64,000 bases of DNA from the NCBI GenBank assembly GCA_033064195.1, contig JARBJD010000040.1, positions 186,001 to 250,000 of the forward strand, written 5' to 3'. The position numbers and the translations under genes were made by a program. Every line of letters starts with the position of its first letter. The first letter of the stretch is position 1. The DNA is from Blattamonas nauphoetae (Eukaryota > Preaxostyla > Oxymonadida). Below are positions 18,814 to 27,868 of this stretch, piece after piece. Under the pieces are notes generated by a model. The model had not been told where the DNA came from and did no database searches. It worked only from the letters and a program-made list of their open reading frames with translations.

Positions 18814-21183
18814 ATGAGAAACAAATCGAGAATGGGTTCAATTTGCTTTTTTCAAACCCTGATCGTGATTGAAGTTTGGGGATCGAATCTGCCGAGCGGA
18901 ACAGTTGGAAAGCTGACACTGGATGCTTCGTACTCTTTCGATGTCACTTTCAGTTCGTCATCGTTTGGTCGAAGTGCCGTGATCGAACTTGGTGTGAGTG
19001 GTTCTCTCGCATTTGGGTCAGAATACGAGATCACAACTTTCGAAGACTCGAACAAGCAGACCATCCAAATCCCAACAATGACGATCACAACACCACCTAA
19101 ACCATCGAAATTGTCGTTATATGTCTGTGGGAATGAAGAGAGAGCAGGAATGGACATGAGCGGAGCAGATGCAGAAAGCTGCAGTGCAATCAAATCAGCG
19201 TGGGGTACAGCCACTTCTCTCGGGATCTTGGACACCACACTGCGAATAGTCGACTCAGCTGACCTCTCTTCTCCACTCATTGTCACCCATCGCGTCCCAT
19301 TCACTCTGATTTCGTTCCAAGCGGAACCAGCAACGCTTCAAGTTCGTCCATCCGCCTCCCAACCAGTCTCAGTCCTCGTCTCAGTGCAGGAGGACGCACT
19401 GTGCAGACTATCGTTCCTCACAATCACAGCCGACTTCTCCGTCTCAACATTCAGATTTGTGTCAGCAGAGAAAGGAACAGTTGTGATTCGAAGCTGCTCG
19501 ATTGAAGGAACACTACAAGGTGAGTCGAACAGCGAGGATGGGTCGATTTGTGGATGGTCGAGCGGATTTCTTGAACTGATCGAGACAGACACAGACCTGA
19601 ATGGTGTGACGATGAAAGAGATTGGAATGGGAGGGATCTGGATGCGAGGCGGGAAGCTGAAAGTGACAGCTGGAGTGTTCTCTCAAAACGGACCATCCAT
19701 CGCCGACTTTCCCTCAGCTCGTCAGAACATCCACTGCGAGGGAGATGGTGCGATCACAATCCAAAGTCTGGCCGAAGGTGATGGGACACTCCTTTCTCGC
19801 TCAGCGTGGCTGGACGTATCGGAATGCACAATCGAAGGAAGTGAAGACATTGCTCGTTCACCACTCTTCGTCCCGACGCTGAACTCGACAGAATCGAAAG
19901 TTGAGACAGACAAGAATGGAAAACAGACAATGAAAGTGGTTGGGAAGACACTGATGCCGTGTGACCTGTCGTTGGAAGTGTTTGAGTGGGACTCGTCGAA
20001 GAGTGTGGAAGGGAAGAGTAAGATTGTTGATCTCTCAACATCAACCGCGACACATTGGAACGAAACTGAAATCCACATTCCTTTCTCAACGGCAGTAGTT
20101 CCCGAACTGAGCAAAAAGTTGGAATGGCGAGGTCGTCTTGTGTTTGGAAATGGAGAGCGAACTTCGAATTGGATGGTTGTGTCAGAAATGGGTTCAGGAA
20201 ACAAATCACTTGGAGGAACAGGGTCGAAATGGTGGATTCCTGTGATCATTTCTCTGTCTTGTGCACTTCTCGTTTCACTGATGATCGTTGTGTGTGTCTG
20301 TTTGCACCGAAAGCGACACTCCAATCAGAAAGAACTTTTGAAGAACGAAGAAATGTCAGCAGCACAAGTTGAAGATGATGAGAAGGTGGAAGTGAACGAT
20401 TCAATCACAGACGCACAGAACAGCGCAATCTCTTCACTTCCATCACAAAACGAGAAGCAAGGCGCTCTGTTTGGGGAGACACGATTTTCGAATGAAGAAG
20501 GGATTCCACCAGCACAATCGTGTGTGGAAGTGATTGTGTGCAACGAGAACATGGAGCGTTCAGTGGCAGTGGAGACAGACACGCTGTTCAACGCTCTGCA
20601 CAATCCTCACTCGACTCGATCTGTGGATAACAGAAAAGTGGGTCAGGCGATTGCTCGAGGACTTGCTGGTCTTGTGGAGTTGCGAGTGATTGGGGAAGTT
20701 GTGACTCAGCTGTCACCGCACTGGGTTCTGTTCGACAAGAACGATCGAGTGTGTCTGAAGACGCGAGAGAGGCAGAGTGTTGTGGGTGAGAGTGGAGTTG
20801 GGGAAGGAGTTAAGAAGACATCGGAAGATGGACAGCGATGGATGGCACCAGAAGTTGGACAAGCGAATTGGGAACGAACGAAAGAGAATGCCGACCACGG
20901 GGCAGTTTTTAGTCTTGGCCTCGTCTTGTGGGAAATTGAGACTGGAGTTGTGCCCTTCGGGGAAGTGGACGGAGCGACAGCTCAGCGTCGACTGGCATCA
21001 GACGAGAAGCCTCGAATGGAGAAAGTGAGTGAAGAGATGCAAGCGATCATCGTTCCCTGCCTCTCGCTTGATCAATCACAACGACCAACACTGAAAACCG
21101 TTCTGTCACAGCTGGTCGAACTGGACAGCGATCCTCAGACTTCGAACGAGAAGAAAGGAAACACGATGTCGAAGATTGGTTGA
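18814..21183 (+). CDS. C-terminal part of the second beta-helix/pseudokinase receptor
   Basis: Homology to the receptor family resumes near 18860, inside an Ig/IPT-like repeat (VWGSNLPSGTVGKL), so the ATG at 18814 is probably not an original start. The order of domains then matches the first receptor: the Cys module (SCSAIKSAWG), a short beta-helix, SPLFVPTLNS, a transmembrane helix near residue 472 (WWIPVIISLSC) with CLHRKRHS after it, and a kinase C-lobe with RWMAPE near residue 675, LGLVLWEIETGVVPFGE and CLSLDQSQRPT. The catalytic-loop position reads LSPHWVLFD in place of HRD, and DFG is not seen, so it is a pseudokinase. It lacks a signal peptide here. Together with 13934-18064 it would make one receptor of normal layout. 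Confidence 0.7.
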   Translation: MRNKSRMGSICFFQTLIVIEVWGSNLPSGTVGKLTLDASYSFDVTFSSSSFGRSAVIELGVSGSLAFGSEYEITTFEDSNKQTIQIPTMTITTPPKPSKLSLYVCGNEERAGMDMSGADAESCSAIKSAWGTATSLGILDTTLRIVDSADLSSPLIVTHRVPFTLISFQAEPATLQVRPSASQPVSVLVSVQEDALCRLSFLTITADFSVSTFRFVSAEKGTVVIRSCSIEGTLQGESNSEDGSICGWSSGFLELIETDTDLNGVTMKEIGMGGIWMRGGKLKVTAGVFSQNGPSIADFPSARQNIHCEGDGAITIQSLAEGDGTLLSRSAWLDVSECTIEGSEDIARSPLFVPTLNSTESKVETDKNGKQTMKVVGKTLMPCDLSLEVFEWDSSKSVEGKSKIVDLSTSTATHWNETEIHIPFSTAVVPELSKKLEWRGRLVFGNGERTSNWMVVSEMGSGNKSLGGTGSKWWIPVIISLSCALLVSLMIVVCVCLHRKRHSNQKELLKNEEMSAAQVEDDEKVEVNDSITDAQNSAISSLPSQNEKQGALFGETRFSNEEGIPPAQSCVEVIVCNENMERSVAVETDTLFNALHNPHSTRSVDNRKVGQAIARGLAGLVELRVIGEVVTQLSPHWVLFDKNDRVCLKTRERQSVVGESGVGEGVKKTSEDGQRWMAPEVGQANWERTKENADHGAVFSLGLVLWEIETGVVPFGEVDGATAQRRLASDEKPRMEKVSEEMQAIIVPCLSLDQSQRPTLKTVLSQLVELDSDPQTSNEKKGNTMSKIG

Positions 21184-21789
21184 CACTTCAATTCCGTCTT
21201 TTCCTGTTCGGAAGTGGGCCGTCCAATATCCATTGACATTATCTCCCGTTCTTCGAATCTATCGAAAGAAACCATCCACCGCATCATCTGTGAAAGAGTG
21301 TTGCAGCCTGTTGCATCATATCTCTCATATTGCTGTGAAAAAAGACTCGATCTCGAAGTTGAATCGCTGGATTGGTCCGTCCTAACCCGATTGCTGTTCA
21401 ATCTCCTCAAGTTGGGTGTCTCTCACGAACAAACTCTGTCAATCGTTTTCTCTCTTCCAGCTTGTATCACCATCACACGAACCTTGCTTTCGAATGAAGA
21501 CAACTCAACATTCGACTTTCAGAAGAGCCTACACGACATTGTCCAACAACATCAAAATGCCGATCCGCTTGGAAAGACGCGGGGAAAGGCAGTTCTACAC
21601 AGACTGAACGAAGAAGGGCTGGCTGATGAACTTGAAACGATCCACTTTTGGGAAGTGCTCACATCGTCAATTGGGAGATTGATTCGGAAAGTGAACAGCA
21701 ACCTTCTGCTCCTTCTGGCTGTGAATCTGCAGATTACTGAACCTTTCACTCGGATGCTTAATCATCGACGAATCCGAAAATTTAGATGA
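21184..21789 (+). pseudogene. fragment of a solenoid-family gene
   Basis: An open frame from about 21214 has no ATG near its beginning. It encodes helices like those of the lineage's solenoid family (VASYLSYCCEKRLDLEVE, LLFNLLKLGVSHEQTL, VEGLADEL-like EEGLADELETIHFW, VLTSSIGRL). The N-terminal half of such a protein is absent and the receptor gene ends only 30 bases upstream. It is best read as a 3' remnant, or as a last exon of something not recognised. Confidence 0.45.
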
Positions 21790-21922
21790 TTCTCGTGGAT
21801 GGAACACTCAAGTAGATTATCTTTATAGGTTCCCTTCCTTCTTCTCCAATTCTGTAGTCAAATTAAACCTGCTCTCCTGTTGATTTTGTTTTTTTACGCT
21901 GCAATCATTCCACTCTTTCATA

Positions 21923-21960
21923 GTCCTCTGAGAAAGCCGCAAGTGTTGATAAAGCCGCAC
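21923..21960 (+). repeat. left terminal inverted repeat of the pogo-like transposon
   Basis: It matches the reverse complement of 24203-24240 at about 33 of 38 positions. AAAGCCGC occurs at 21933 and 21951, and a third copy (AAAGCCGC in CAAAAGCCGCT) lies just inside near 21970. Confidence 0.9.
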
Positions 21961-22108
21961 GATGACTGTCAAAAGCCGCTCTCACCATTCCTATCCATCA
22001 TCCTCTTCTTTTCACATTTCATATCACTCATTATCGTTCACCCATCACTTTTCAAAACGAGAGAATAGTATTTCGAAATCGTAGAATGAAATGAAACGCA
22101 ATGGATGG

Positions 22109-24040
22109 TTATTCTTTCTTCCGGCGGTTCGCAGTGATCGTCTTCATCATTTCCCATTCCATGCCGTATTCAAACTCGTCCCCTTGGTCGACAAAGCCAT
22201 AGCACACTTGCTTCGACGGCTTCTCCCATTTCAGTCTCCCTTCGTCGTCCTCTTCAGAATCATCATCCAAAACAAGTCTTCGTTTGATTCCTCCGCAGCA
22301 AACAATGTGTGAATCATCCAACTGAAGATCTGCAATCGCCTCATTTGTCAGGGTTGATGAACTCGTCAATTCTCCAGCGATCGTTGGCTGCGACATCGGT
22401 GGAAATGTCACAACTGCAATATTTGCTTCAGCTGGACCGTGATCAGAGACAGGATTGTGTGGTAGTGGATCTGATGTTGGAAGAAGACTGTCTGTATGTG
22501 AAGAGGTCTGGGGGATCTGTGGAATTGATGAAATTGGAGAGACCACCAGTTCTGAAGCTTGATCTGGGAGGATGGTGTTCAAATCTGTTATTTCCTGGAT
22601 ATCGACAGCTTGTGGGTGGATGAAGGCATTTCGCATTTGTTCACGGTTATCATCGGCACCCTCATCTCTGCTTGTCGATCTTCCGCCCTTCCTTTCAATA
22701 TCAGCTGTCCAAGATTCAAATACGGCCGCACTCCCGAGCAGTCGACTTGTCATGTCAAAGCACCGCGATGTGCTTGCATTTCCTGATCCTTCGGGCCAAT
22801 CGACAGAAACTTGTTCCATATCAACTGGATAGACACCTGTTGTCATAAATGACTGACGAATTGCGTCAATAGTTAGGCTTTTCTGGATTTTTGATTCCAG
22901 TTTGTCAAGCCATTTCGGGAGATTGGTTGCCATTTGAGTTTTTGACGGGAGAGCATCCATTGTTGTTAGTTGCATTTTGAAATTGGCATTCACATATAGA
23001 TCGTTTGGTTGGCACCAAGCCGACACATTGGCAGGGAGACAGATGGCATCAATTCCAGAATCAGCTAGTTCTTTCCACATAGTTGGATTTCGACGACTGG
23101 AGTGGCCGTCAAATATCAAAAGACTCCTTGCATCTTGAGGTATTTTCTTTTTTTGTTTTCTCTCAAGAATATCATTTCGGACAGTGTTGAGGAGGATCGA
23201 TTCCAGGGTTGCTTTGGTGATCCATCCTTTTGGGGTGAAGTGAATCACTATCCCTTCGTCGTCGCGTCCCTCAATTTCTGGGATATTGAACTTGGCCGGT
23301 AGAATTAGATGTGAACGGAGATGTCTGCCGTCCGCAGAACAAAAGAACAAGAGTGTACAACTAAATATTTGATTGATTGGCCGAACGTATGTCTCCTTTC
23401 TTGTTGATGATCCAACACGATATGCAAGAATAGTCTGGGAGGCCAGGAGACTAGTTTCATCGAAGTTGATTCGAAGAGATGGAGGATAAAGCTGGTGATC
23501 ATCTAGACGTTTTAGGAGTTCATAGAATGGTCGAATGTGAGATTTGGTTCGAGCTTGGATCCTAGCTTGCGCCATGACCACTGGCTTGCTGGAATTTAGA
23601 CGGGGTTCCTTTTTGACAAACTTTGACACCCAGGTTTTCGAAGGGGGATCAACATGTCGGACCGCTAAACTCTCCCTCTCATCTGAGATAGATTTTGCCT
23701 TGAGAATGAGGATAATGAAGAAAGATACAAGAGAGGCGATATCAAGAAAAGTCGGAAAGAGCCCGATGTCATTCATTTCAAGGATCTCGTTCACAAGTCG
23801 CTCTTTTTCGCTGTCGTACAAGTATGGAGGTCGACCTGTTTCTCCGATTGGTCTACCGTTGATTGTAGCAAGCCGGGCTCGTCTGATAGCCCATCTAGAA
23901 GCTTCCTGATTGAGAGATGGTGTGACTGATGAAACAGCCACAATTTCGTTTTCTCTGTCAAGAAATTCAGTTGGAGCCGTGGTGCTGGGTCGTCGATACC
24001 CGTTCTGCTCGAGAATCGAATGAATTTCTTGAGGCAACAT
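22109..24040 (-). CDS. DDE_1-type transposase (pogo/Tigger/jerky-like)
   Basis: 643 residues start at the ATG at 24040 and fill most of the transposon. The N-terminal third has a helix-turn-helix-like region (GRPPYLYDSEKERLV, then KTWVSKFVKKE), which should bind the terminal repeats. The catalytic core follows the DDE_1 pattern: NFDETSLLAS near residue 200, LIFDGHSSR near 315, and AWCQPNDLYVNANFK near 350. These give three acidic residues (DDD) at the expected places, so the enzyme may be competent for cut-and-paste transposition. The C-terminal third is Ser/Pro-rich and acidic (DDDSEEDDEG) and probably disordered. It is the only gene inside the element. Confidence 0.9.
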   Translation of the reverse strand: MLPQEIHSILEQNGYRRPSTTAPTEFLDRENEIVAVSSVTPSLNQEASRWAIRRARLATINGRPIGETGRPPYLYDSEKERLVNEILEMNDIGLFPTFLDIASLVSFFIILILKAKSISDERESLAVRHVDPPSKTWVSKFVKKEPRLNSSKPVVMAQARIQARTKSHIRPFYELLKRLDDHQLYPPSLRINFDETSLLASQTILAYRVGSSTRKETYVRPINQIFSCTLLFFCSADGRHLRSHLILPAKFNIPEIEGRDDEGIVIHFTPKGWITKATLESILLNTVRNDILERKQKKKIPQDARSLLIFDGHSSRRNPTMWKELADSGIDAICLPANVSAWCQPNDLYVNANFKMQLTTMDALPSKTQMATNLPKWLDKLESKIQKSLTIDAIRQSFMTTGVYPVDMEQVSVDWPEGSGNASTSRCFDMTSRLLGSAAVFESWTADIERKGGRSTSRDEGADDNREQMRNAFIHPQAVDIQEITDLNTILPDQASELVVSPISSIPQIPQTSSHTDSLLPTSDPLPHNPVSDHGPAEANIAVVTFPPMSQPTIAGELTSSSTLTNEAIADLQLDDSHIVCCGGIKRRLVLDDDSEEDDEGRLKWEKPSKQVCYGFVDQGDEFEYGMEWEMMKTITANRRKKE

Positions 24041-24202
24041 GTTGAGTCTTTTTGGTTTGAACTCGACCCATTCGTGAGATTTCCATTGTCTTCAAACACT
24101 CTTTTTTCATCAAAAACTCCATCCAACAAAGTCAAATGTGAATGGAAGACAGATGGTTTAATCTCCTGATCAGTCATTGGTTTGGCGGGTTTATCACACA
24201 AT

Positions 24203-24240
24203 GTGCGGCTTTATCACAGGTTGCGGCTTTCTCAGTGGAC
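24203..24240 (-). repeat. right terminal inverted repeat of the pogo-like transposon
   Basis: Read on the minus strand it begins GTCCACTGAGAAAGCCGCAA and ends AAAGCCGCAC. A third, diverged octamer (AAACCCGC) lies just inside. Confidence 0.9.
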
Positions 24241-24407
24241 TATCAATAACTTTCTTTTGGCTTCTTCTCTAAATCAACCAAAATCCACATATCCCAGTTT
24301 CTCCAACCAAGAACAGTGTTCTCTTTTCTCGTTCATGTTTGATTCCACATTCAGTGAATAGAACTAGAAATACAATGAAGTGGTGATCCCGATCCTCTTC
24401 TGTTTCC

Positions 24408-25238
24408 TTACTCTTCCTTCCGATGGATTGTTTGTGGGAGAGGCTGTTGCGGATTGTGTTGTCTGTCGGGATGCCACACGTCGGGCATGGGATGGTATGT
24501 CTGTCCAGCGGCATCTGTCAGCACGGCAGACTGTGTCGGTGCGACTGGGCATGGATGAGAGGGAACAGCAGGAAAGACAGCATAAGGGGCGAGAGGAGCA
24601 GACGGCGAGTGAGGAGTATGGTCGCCCGTCTGAACCACTCTGGGCTCGTCGTTCGATGTTGGGTCGGCAGAGGCAGCAACAGGTTGGGGATGCTGCTGGG
24701 TGTGCTCCTTCGGTGCTGGAGCGAAGAACGCCTGAATGTCTGAGACCATCGAGTTGATCTGGTCTTTCAGCACAGAATCGTCGAACTTCCACTTCCGATC
24801 CGTCCAGAAGGGCTTCTTCTTTTCGCCTCGACGGAAGCGTCCTCGCGGCTGGTCGAACGGCGATTGATGGAGCTCGACGGGAGGCACGTGCTGATATCGG
24901 AAATCGCGGTGGAAGTTGGTGTGCTGGAATGGGTGTGTGTGGAACGGTGCGTTTGGCAGTGTTGGCTTTGGGCGGACAGAGAATACGATTCGGAGACACT
25001 CGTTCTGGGGACGAGAGAGGAACGCAAGGCCCACGTCAGCGTCGTTCGCAATGGTGATGGTGTCGTCTTCACAGTCGTTGTATGTGAGGGTGACTGCTTC
25101 GTGGGGACTGACTGCGAAGAGAACGTGGCAGCGAGTTTTGAGGTCGTCGAAAGATGGCGGGGCAACGAACTGGACACGCCTGGTGTCACCCGATTGAGTG
25201 AACGTGATCTTCACAATGAATTGTTGAGGATTGTTCAT
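24408..25238 (-). CDS. PB1-domain protein
   Basis: The start chosen is the ATG at 25238 (MNNPQQFIVKITF, 276 residues), because the PB1 domain begins immediately after it. The same frame is open for about 36 more codons upstream. Residues about 6-85 fit a PB1 fold: beta strands FIVKITF and VQFVA, a helix FDDLKTRCHVLF, and an OPCA-type acidic loop YNDCEDDTITIANDADV. PB1 domains pair with other PB1 domains to build signalling or autophagy assemblies. A basic FRRGEKKK stretch and a long Pro/His/Gln-rich disordered tail follow. No ZZ, kinase or UBA domain is visible, so the partner and pathway are unknown. Confidence 0.75.
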   Translation of the reverse strand: MNNPQQFIVKITFTQSGDTRRVQFVAPPSFDDLKTRCHVLFAVSPHEAVTLTYNDCEDDTITIANDADVGLAFLSRPQNECLRIVFSVRPKPTLPNAPFHTHPFQHTNFHRDFRYQHVPPVELHQSPFDQPRGRFRRGEKKKPFWTDRKWKFDDSVLKDQINSMVSDIQAFFAPAPKEHTQQHPQPVAASADPTSNDEPRVVQTGDHTPHSPSAPLAPYAVFPAVPSHPCPVAPTQSAVLTDAAGQTYHPMPDVWHPDRQHNPQQPLPQTIHRKEE

Positions 25239-26079
25239 GAATTGGCAGAATTGATTTGATGGACCATAATCAAAGCCAATTCGTCTGTTCAATCGATTCT
25301 TCATCAATTTGGAGCCTATTCGTAACAAAATTCTGAATACTGTCACATCCGGTGAGTTTGCTGTGACGCTTTCTTCCGAAGAGAATCAAAGTCAATTTTC
25401 GCTTCTTTGAAGATTTACATTTCATGTGGCTTGATCTGTCGTCCTCTCTTCATTCTTCATCCTTTGACGTCAAAATTGTGGATCCTGTCAATCGTCTCGA
25501 TCTCCTTGCTCTTTTTCGTACATTCTGTTTCTTTTTCGTTTTGTCTGATGGTATTTTCGTTGTTTTCATATTCTGTTCAATGCATTCTCAAGCCTCGATT
25601 CACAACATGACACATCATTGTCTGTCAGTGAATGGATCCGGATGGAAGATGTTTAGAGTCTGATTCCAGATTTAGTGATCTGTTCGCCGCACTTCTTTTC
25701 TGTCAGCAGTTTCTTTTCTCACCAATCTTTAAAGTTCGTATCTGACATTTGAAGCAAGCCACAGTTGTTATCTGAGAGATTGCGTTGTGTTGTAGTTGTC
25801 ATCTTTGGTTTATATTCCATCCCAATCCAAAAAACAGACACAACTTTTGTTCGTTCCTCCTTTGGATTCTCGCAGAGTGATCTTGTTCGACTTTCTCTGA
25901 TTCTTGATTATGCCTTTTCAAGGCTCTCCTTGAAGTTCGTTTCATTTGGTGGACGAGGTAGAAGGAAGAGAAAACAACTCGAAATGTCAACGAGTGATTA
26001 ACCGTCATTCTGCGAGAGGACAACACTGTGAAAGAGAGAAAGCACAAAAGGCGAAACAACAAAAGACGCAAAACGCAAA
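25239..26079. other. intergenic region, T-rich
   Basis: About 840 bases without a supported gene. It should contain the promoter of the PB1 gene near 25240-25400 and 3' sequence of the gene on the other side. Short hydrophobic open frames (for example 25407-25610) are explained by the T-rich composition. Confidence 0.4.
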
Positions 26080-26787
26080 TCAATAAAGGGCAGAGAGCAG
26101 GAGACTTCGATCAATCACACTCCGAGAATGAGGCGTCTTGTTGGGTGATGGGAGAGAAAGACTCTGCGTGGTTGGATGGTTGGGGAGTGGAGTGGGCGAA
26201 ATCGCAGAAAAAGGAGACGGCGAAGAGGAATCGGAGTCGGAATCAGAAACAGGCGAGAGAAGACATAGCGAAGTGGATGACGGTTGGGGGAGCGAAATCG
26301 ACAGATCACGAGGAGAACGAACAGTGGGTGAGGTGTTGGGCTTCCAATCTCTCTTCCTGATCACATTTTCTGACAGCGATTTCGATTTGATGTCTTTTCC
26401 CTTTGAAACAGGAGTGTCCATCGAACTATGTCCATCATTCATCGATTTCGCTGTTCTTTTCACTTGTCTGGAGTGCTTTCGTGTCAGTGGGAGTCGAATC
26501 GAGACATTGCGGGTGTCATCTTTCTCTCCTTCGGTTTCTGTCTTTCCAATCGATTTCTCTTTCTTTCTTTCCACTTTTTCTGACTTTCTCGAACATTCTG
26601 TCCGTTTCTCCATTTTTTGTTTGTGGCTCACTTTTCTTCGTCCAGTGAACGCGTTTAGAAGAGAATCGTCCGAATCAATCCAATCCTCCTCTGCCCTCCG
26701 TTTCTTCTCCGTTCTCGGCCGGGGCGGCTTCCTTGTTGACGGTGGAGTGTTGCACTCCGAATATGCCGGCAGCACAACTCCTTCGAA
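26080..26787 (-). other. in-frame open continuation (basic, Ser-rich) after the TGA
   Basis: From just after the stop at 26788-26790 the same frame runs on for about 230 codons. Its composition is like that of the upstream gene: RKPPRPRTEKKRRAEE, then K/E/R-rich, then Ser/Pro-rich with an SDSDSDSSSPSPF run. A 36-nt GT-AG segment (26816-26781, donor GTGGTT) would remove the TGA in frame but lacks a pyrimidine tract. It could be a last exon, a read-through extension, or an unrelated frame. The plus strand is also open here but reads as less protein-like. Confidence 0.35.
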
Positions 26788-27665
26788 TCACAATCCACGT
26801 TTTCTCTTCGAACCACCCGCCAGAGGTGACATATCAGGGGCACTGCAGGCATCCAGATCATTGTGGGTCGATGTTGCAGAGTCGTCGAATGTCGGGGTCA
26901 GCGAAAGACTGAAGAGAGACGAGTTCATCGACGAGAGTTCCATCGTGTTCTCCACTTCGGGACCAACACAAACACTTGTCAGGGCTGGACTTCCAATGTG
27001 TGCATCATCCACAGGCTCAGGTGGAGTCACGAGAAAGCCAGAATCGGAAGGAGAAGAAAGCGGCGAAGAAGGAGAAAGAAGAATCTCTGGATTTGAGCTG
27101 GTTGTGGTTCTCTCAATCGGAGGAAGTGGCCGCTGCCGTCGTGGTTTCAATCCTGAGCGGCGCAGAACTCGACGTTTCCGTGTCCAATCCTGCGAGGAGA
27201 TCGTGTTTGTCTTGGATGTGTCGTCGGACCGCGAGTCTCCAGTCAAATCAGGAAAATCGGAGAGAACTCCATCCTCGAGCGAAGACTCAGAACGAGACTG
27301 AAAGAAATCTGGGAAATTTCTCTTTCATTTCGAAAAGAGAACAAACTGATTTCATGTTCATGGTTTCGATGCTTTCCGTTGTGGATCCCTTCGTTCACTC
27401 GTTCCTGCACAATAGAATCAACAATGTAAAGACTCAGACAAACAAGATCAGATTGAAAAATCTCAAACGCTGACGAAAACTCAGTGATTGTTTCGTCGGT
27501 CCCATCTCTCCTTTCCAACTCTCGTTGAAGCTCTGACAAAACAAGAAGTGCTTCCTGGAAAACAGATGGTCGCCCTTCGTTCATCCAAACTGCTGACAAG
27601 TCGGTTGTTCGGCCATGGTGAGATGATTTCGGAACAGTCGATGGTTCGTCACAAAGAAGAGTCAT
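26788..27665 (-). CDS. spliced low-complexity protein of unknown function
   Basis: It starts at the ATG at 27665 (MTLLCDEPSTVPKSSHHG). A coiled-coil-like segment follows (FQEALLVLSELQRELERRD). Removing a 38-nt intron at 27346-27309 (donor GTTTGT, acceptor TTCCCAG) joins two frames and continues through FQSRSESSLEDG into SDDTSKTNT. A second GTTTGT...GTGCAG segment of 39 nt (27443-27405) is in frame and may also be an intron. The rest is Ser/Pro-rich with basic clusters (RKRRVLRRSGLKPRRQR, GGSKRKRG) that look like nuclear localisation signals. A TGA ends the frame at 26788, yet the same frame stays open for 231 codons beyond. Function is not recognised. Confidence 0.5.
27309..27346 (-). other. 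38-nt candidate intron
   Basis: On the minus strand it begins GTTTGTTCTC and ends AATTTCCCAG. Removing it is required to connect the two open blocks. The GTTTGT donor recurs in the prominin-like gene. Confidence 0.6.
27405..27443 (-). other. 39-nt in-frame candidate intron
   Basis: It begins GTTTGTCTGAG and ends CTATTGTGCAG. Because its length is a multiple of three and it has no stop, it could also be coding (VCLSLYIVDSIVQ). Confidence 0.4.
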
Positions 27666-27868
27666 CAATCCTCATAAAGTGATGAAAAGCAATATCAGTG
27701 AACTTTCGAGAGAATATCTGCTTCGATAAAAGAGGTTAAGTCTCCTCTTGGGGAAGAATCAATATTATGAGGTGGTTGGTTTCTCAACGAATTCTTTTTC
27801 GAAAAAAAATAACAACACAGAAAAAGAAGTATCAATTTGTATGACCCCGAAGTCGACCCTTTCAAGAC

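Larger units (their letters stand above)
21921..24242 (-). mobile_element. Tc1/mariner-pogo type DNA transposon, apparently whole
   Basis: Two 38-bp imperfect inverted repeats (21923-21960 and 24203-24240), starting GTCC[TA]CTGAGAAAGCCGCAA, enclose a single transposase gene. A TA dinucleotide flanks each end (21921-21922 and 24241-24242), the target duplication of the IS630-Tc1-mariner superfamily. Each end has three direct copies of an AAAGCCGC-like octamer inside the repeat and just beyond it, as expected for transposase binding sites. Length without the TA is about 2318 bp. The open transposase frame and matching ends suggest recent activity. Confidence 0.9.

Noticed and set aside
26138-27301. 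A 387-codon open frame on the plus strand across the low-complexity gene
   Set aside because: It is antisense to the minus-strand blocks, which have better composition and join through introns with the GTTTGT donor. The plus reading is a by-product of Ser/Glu-rich codons.
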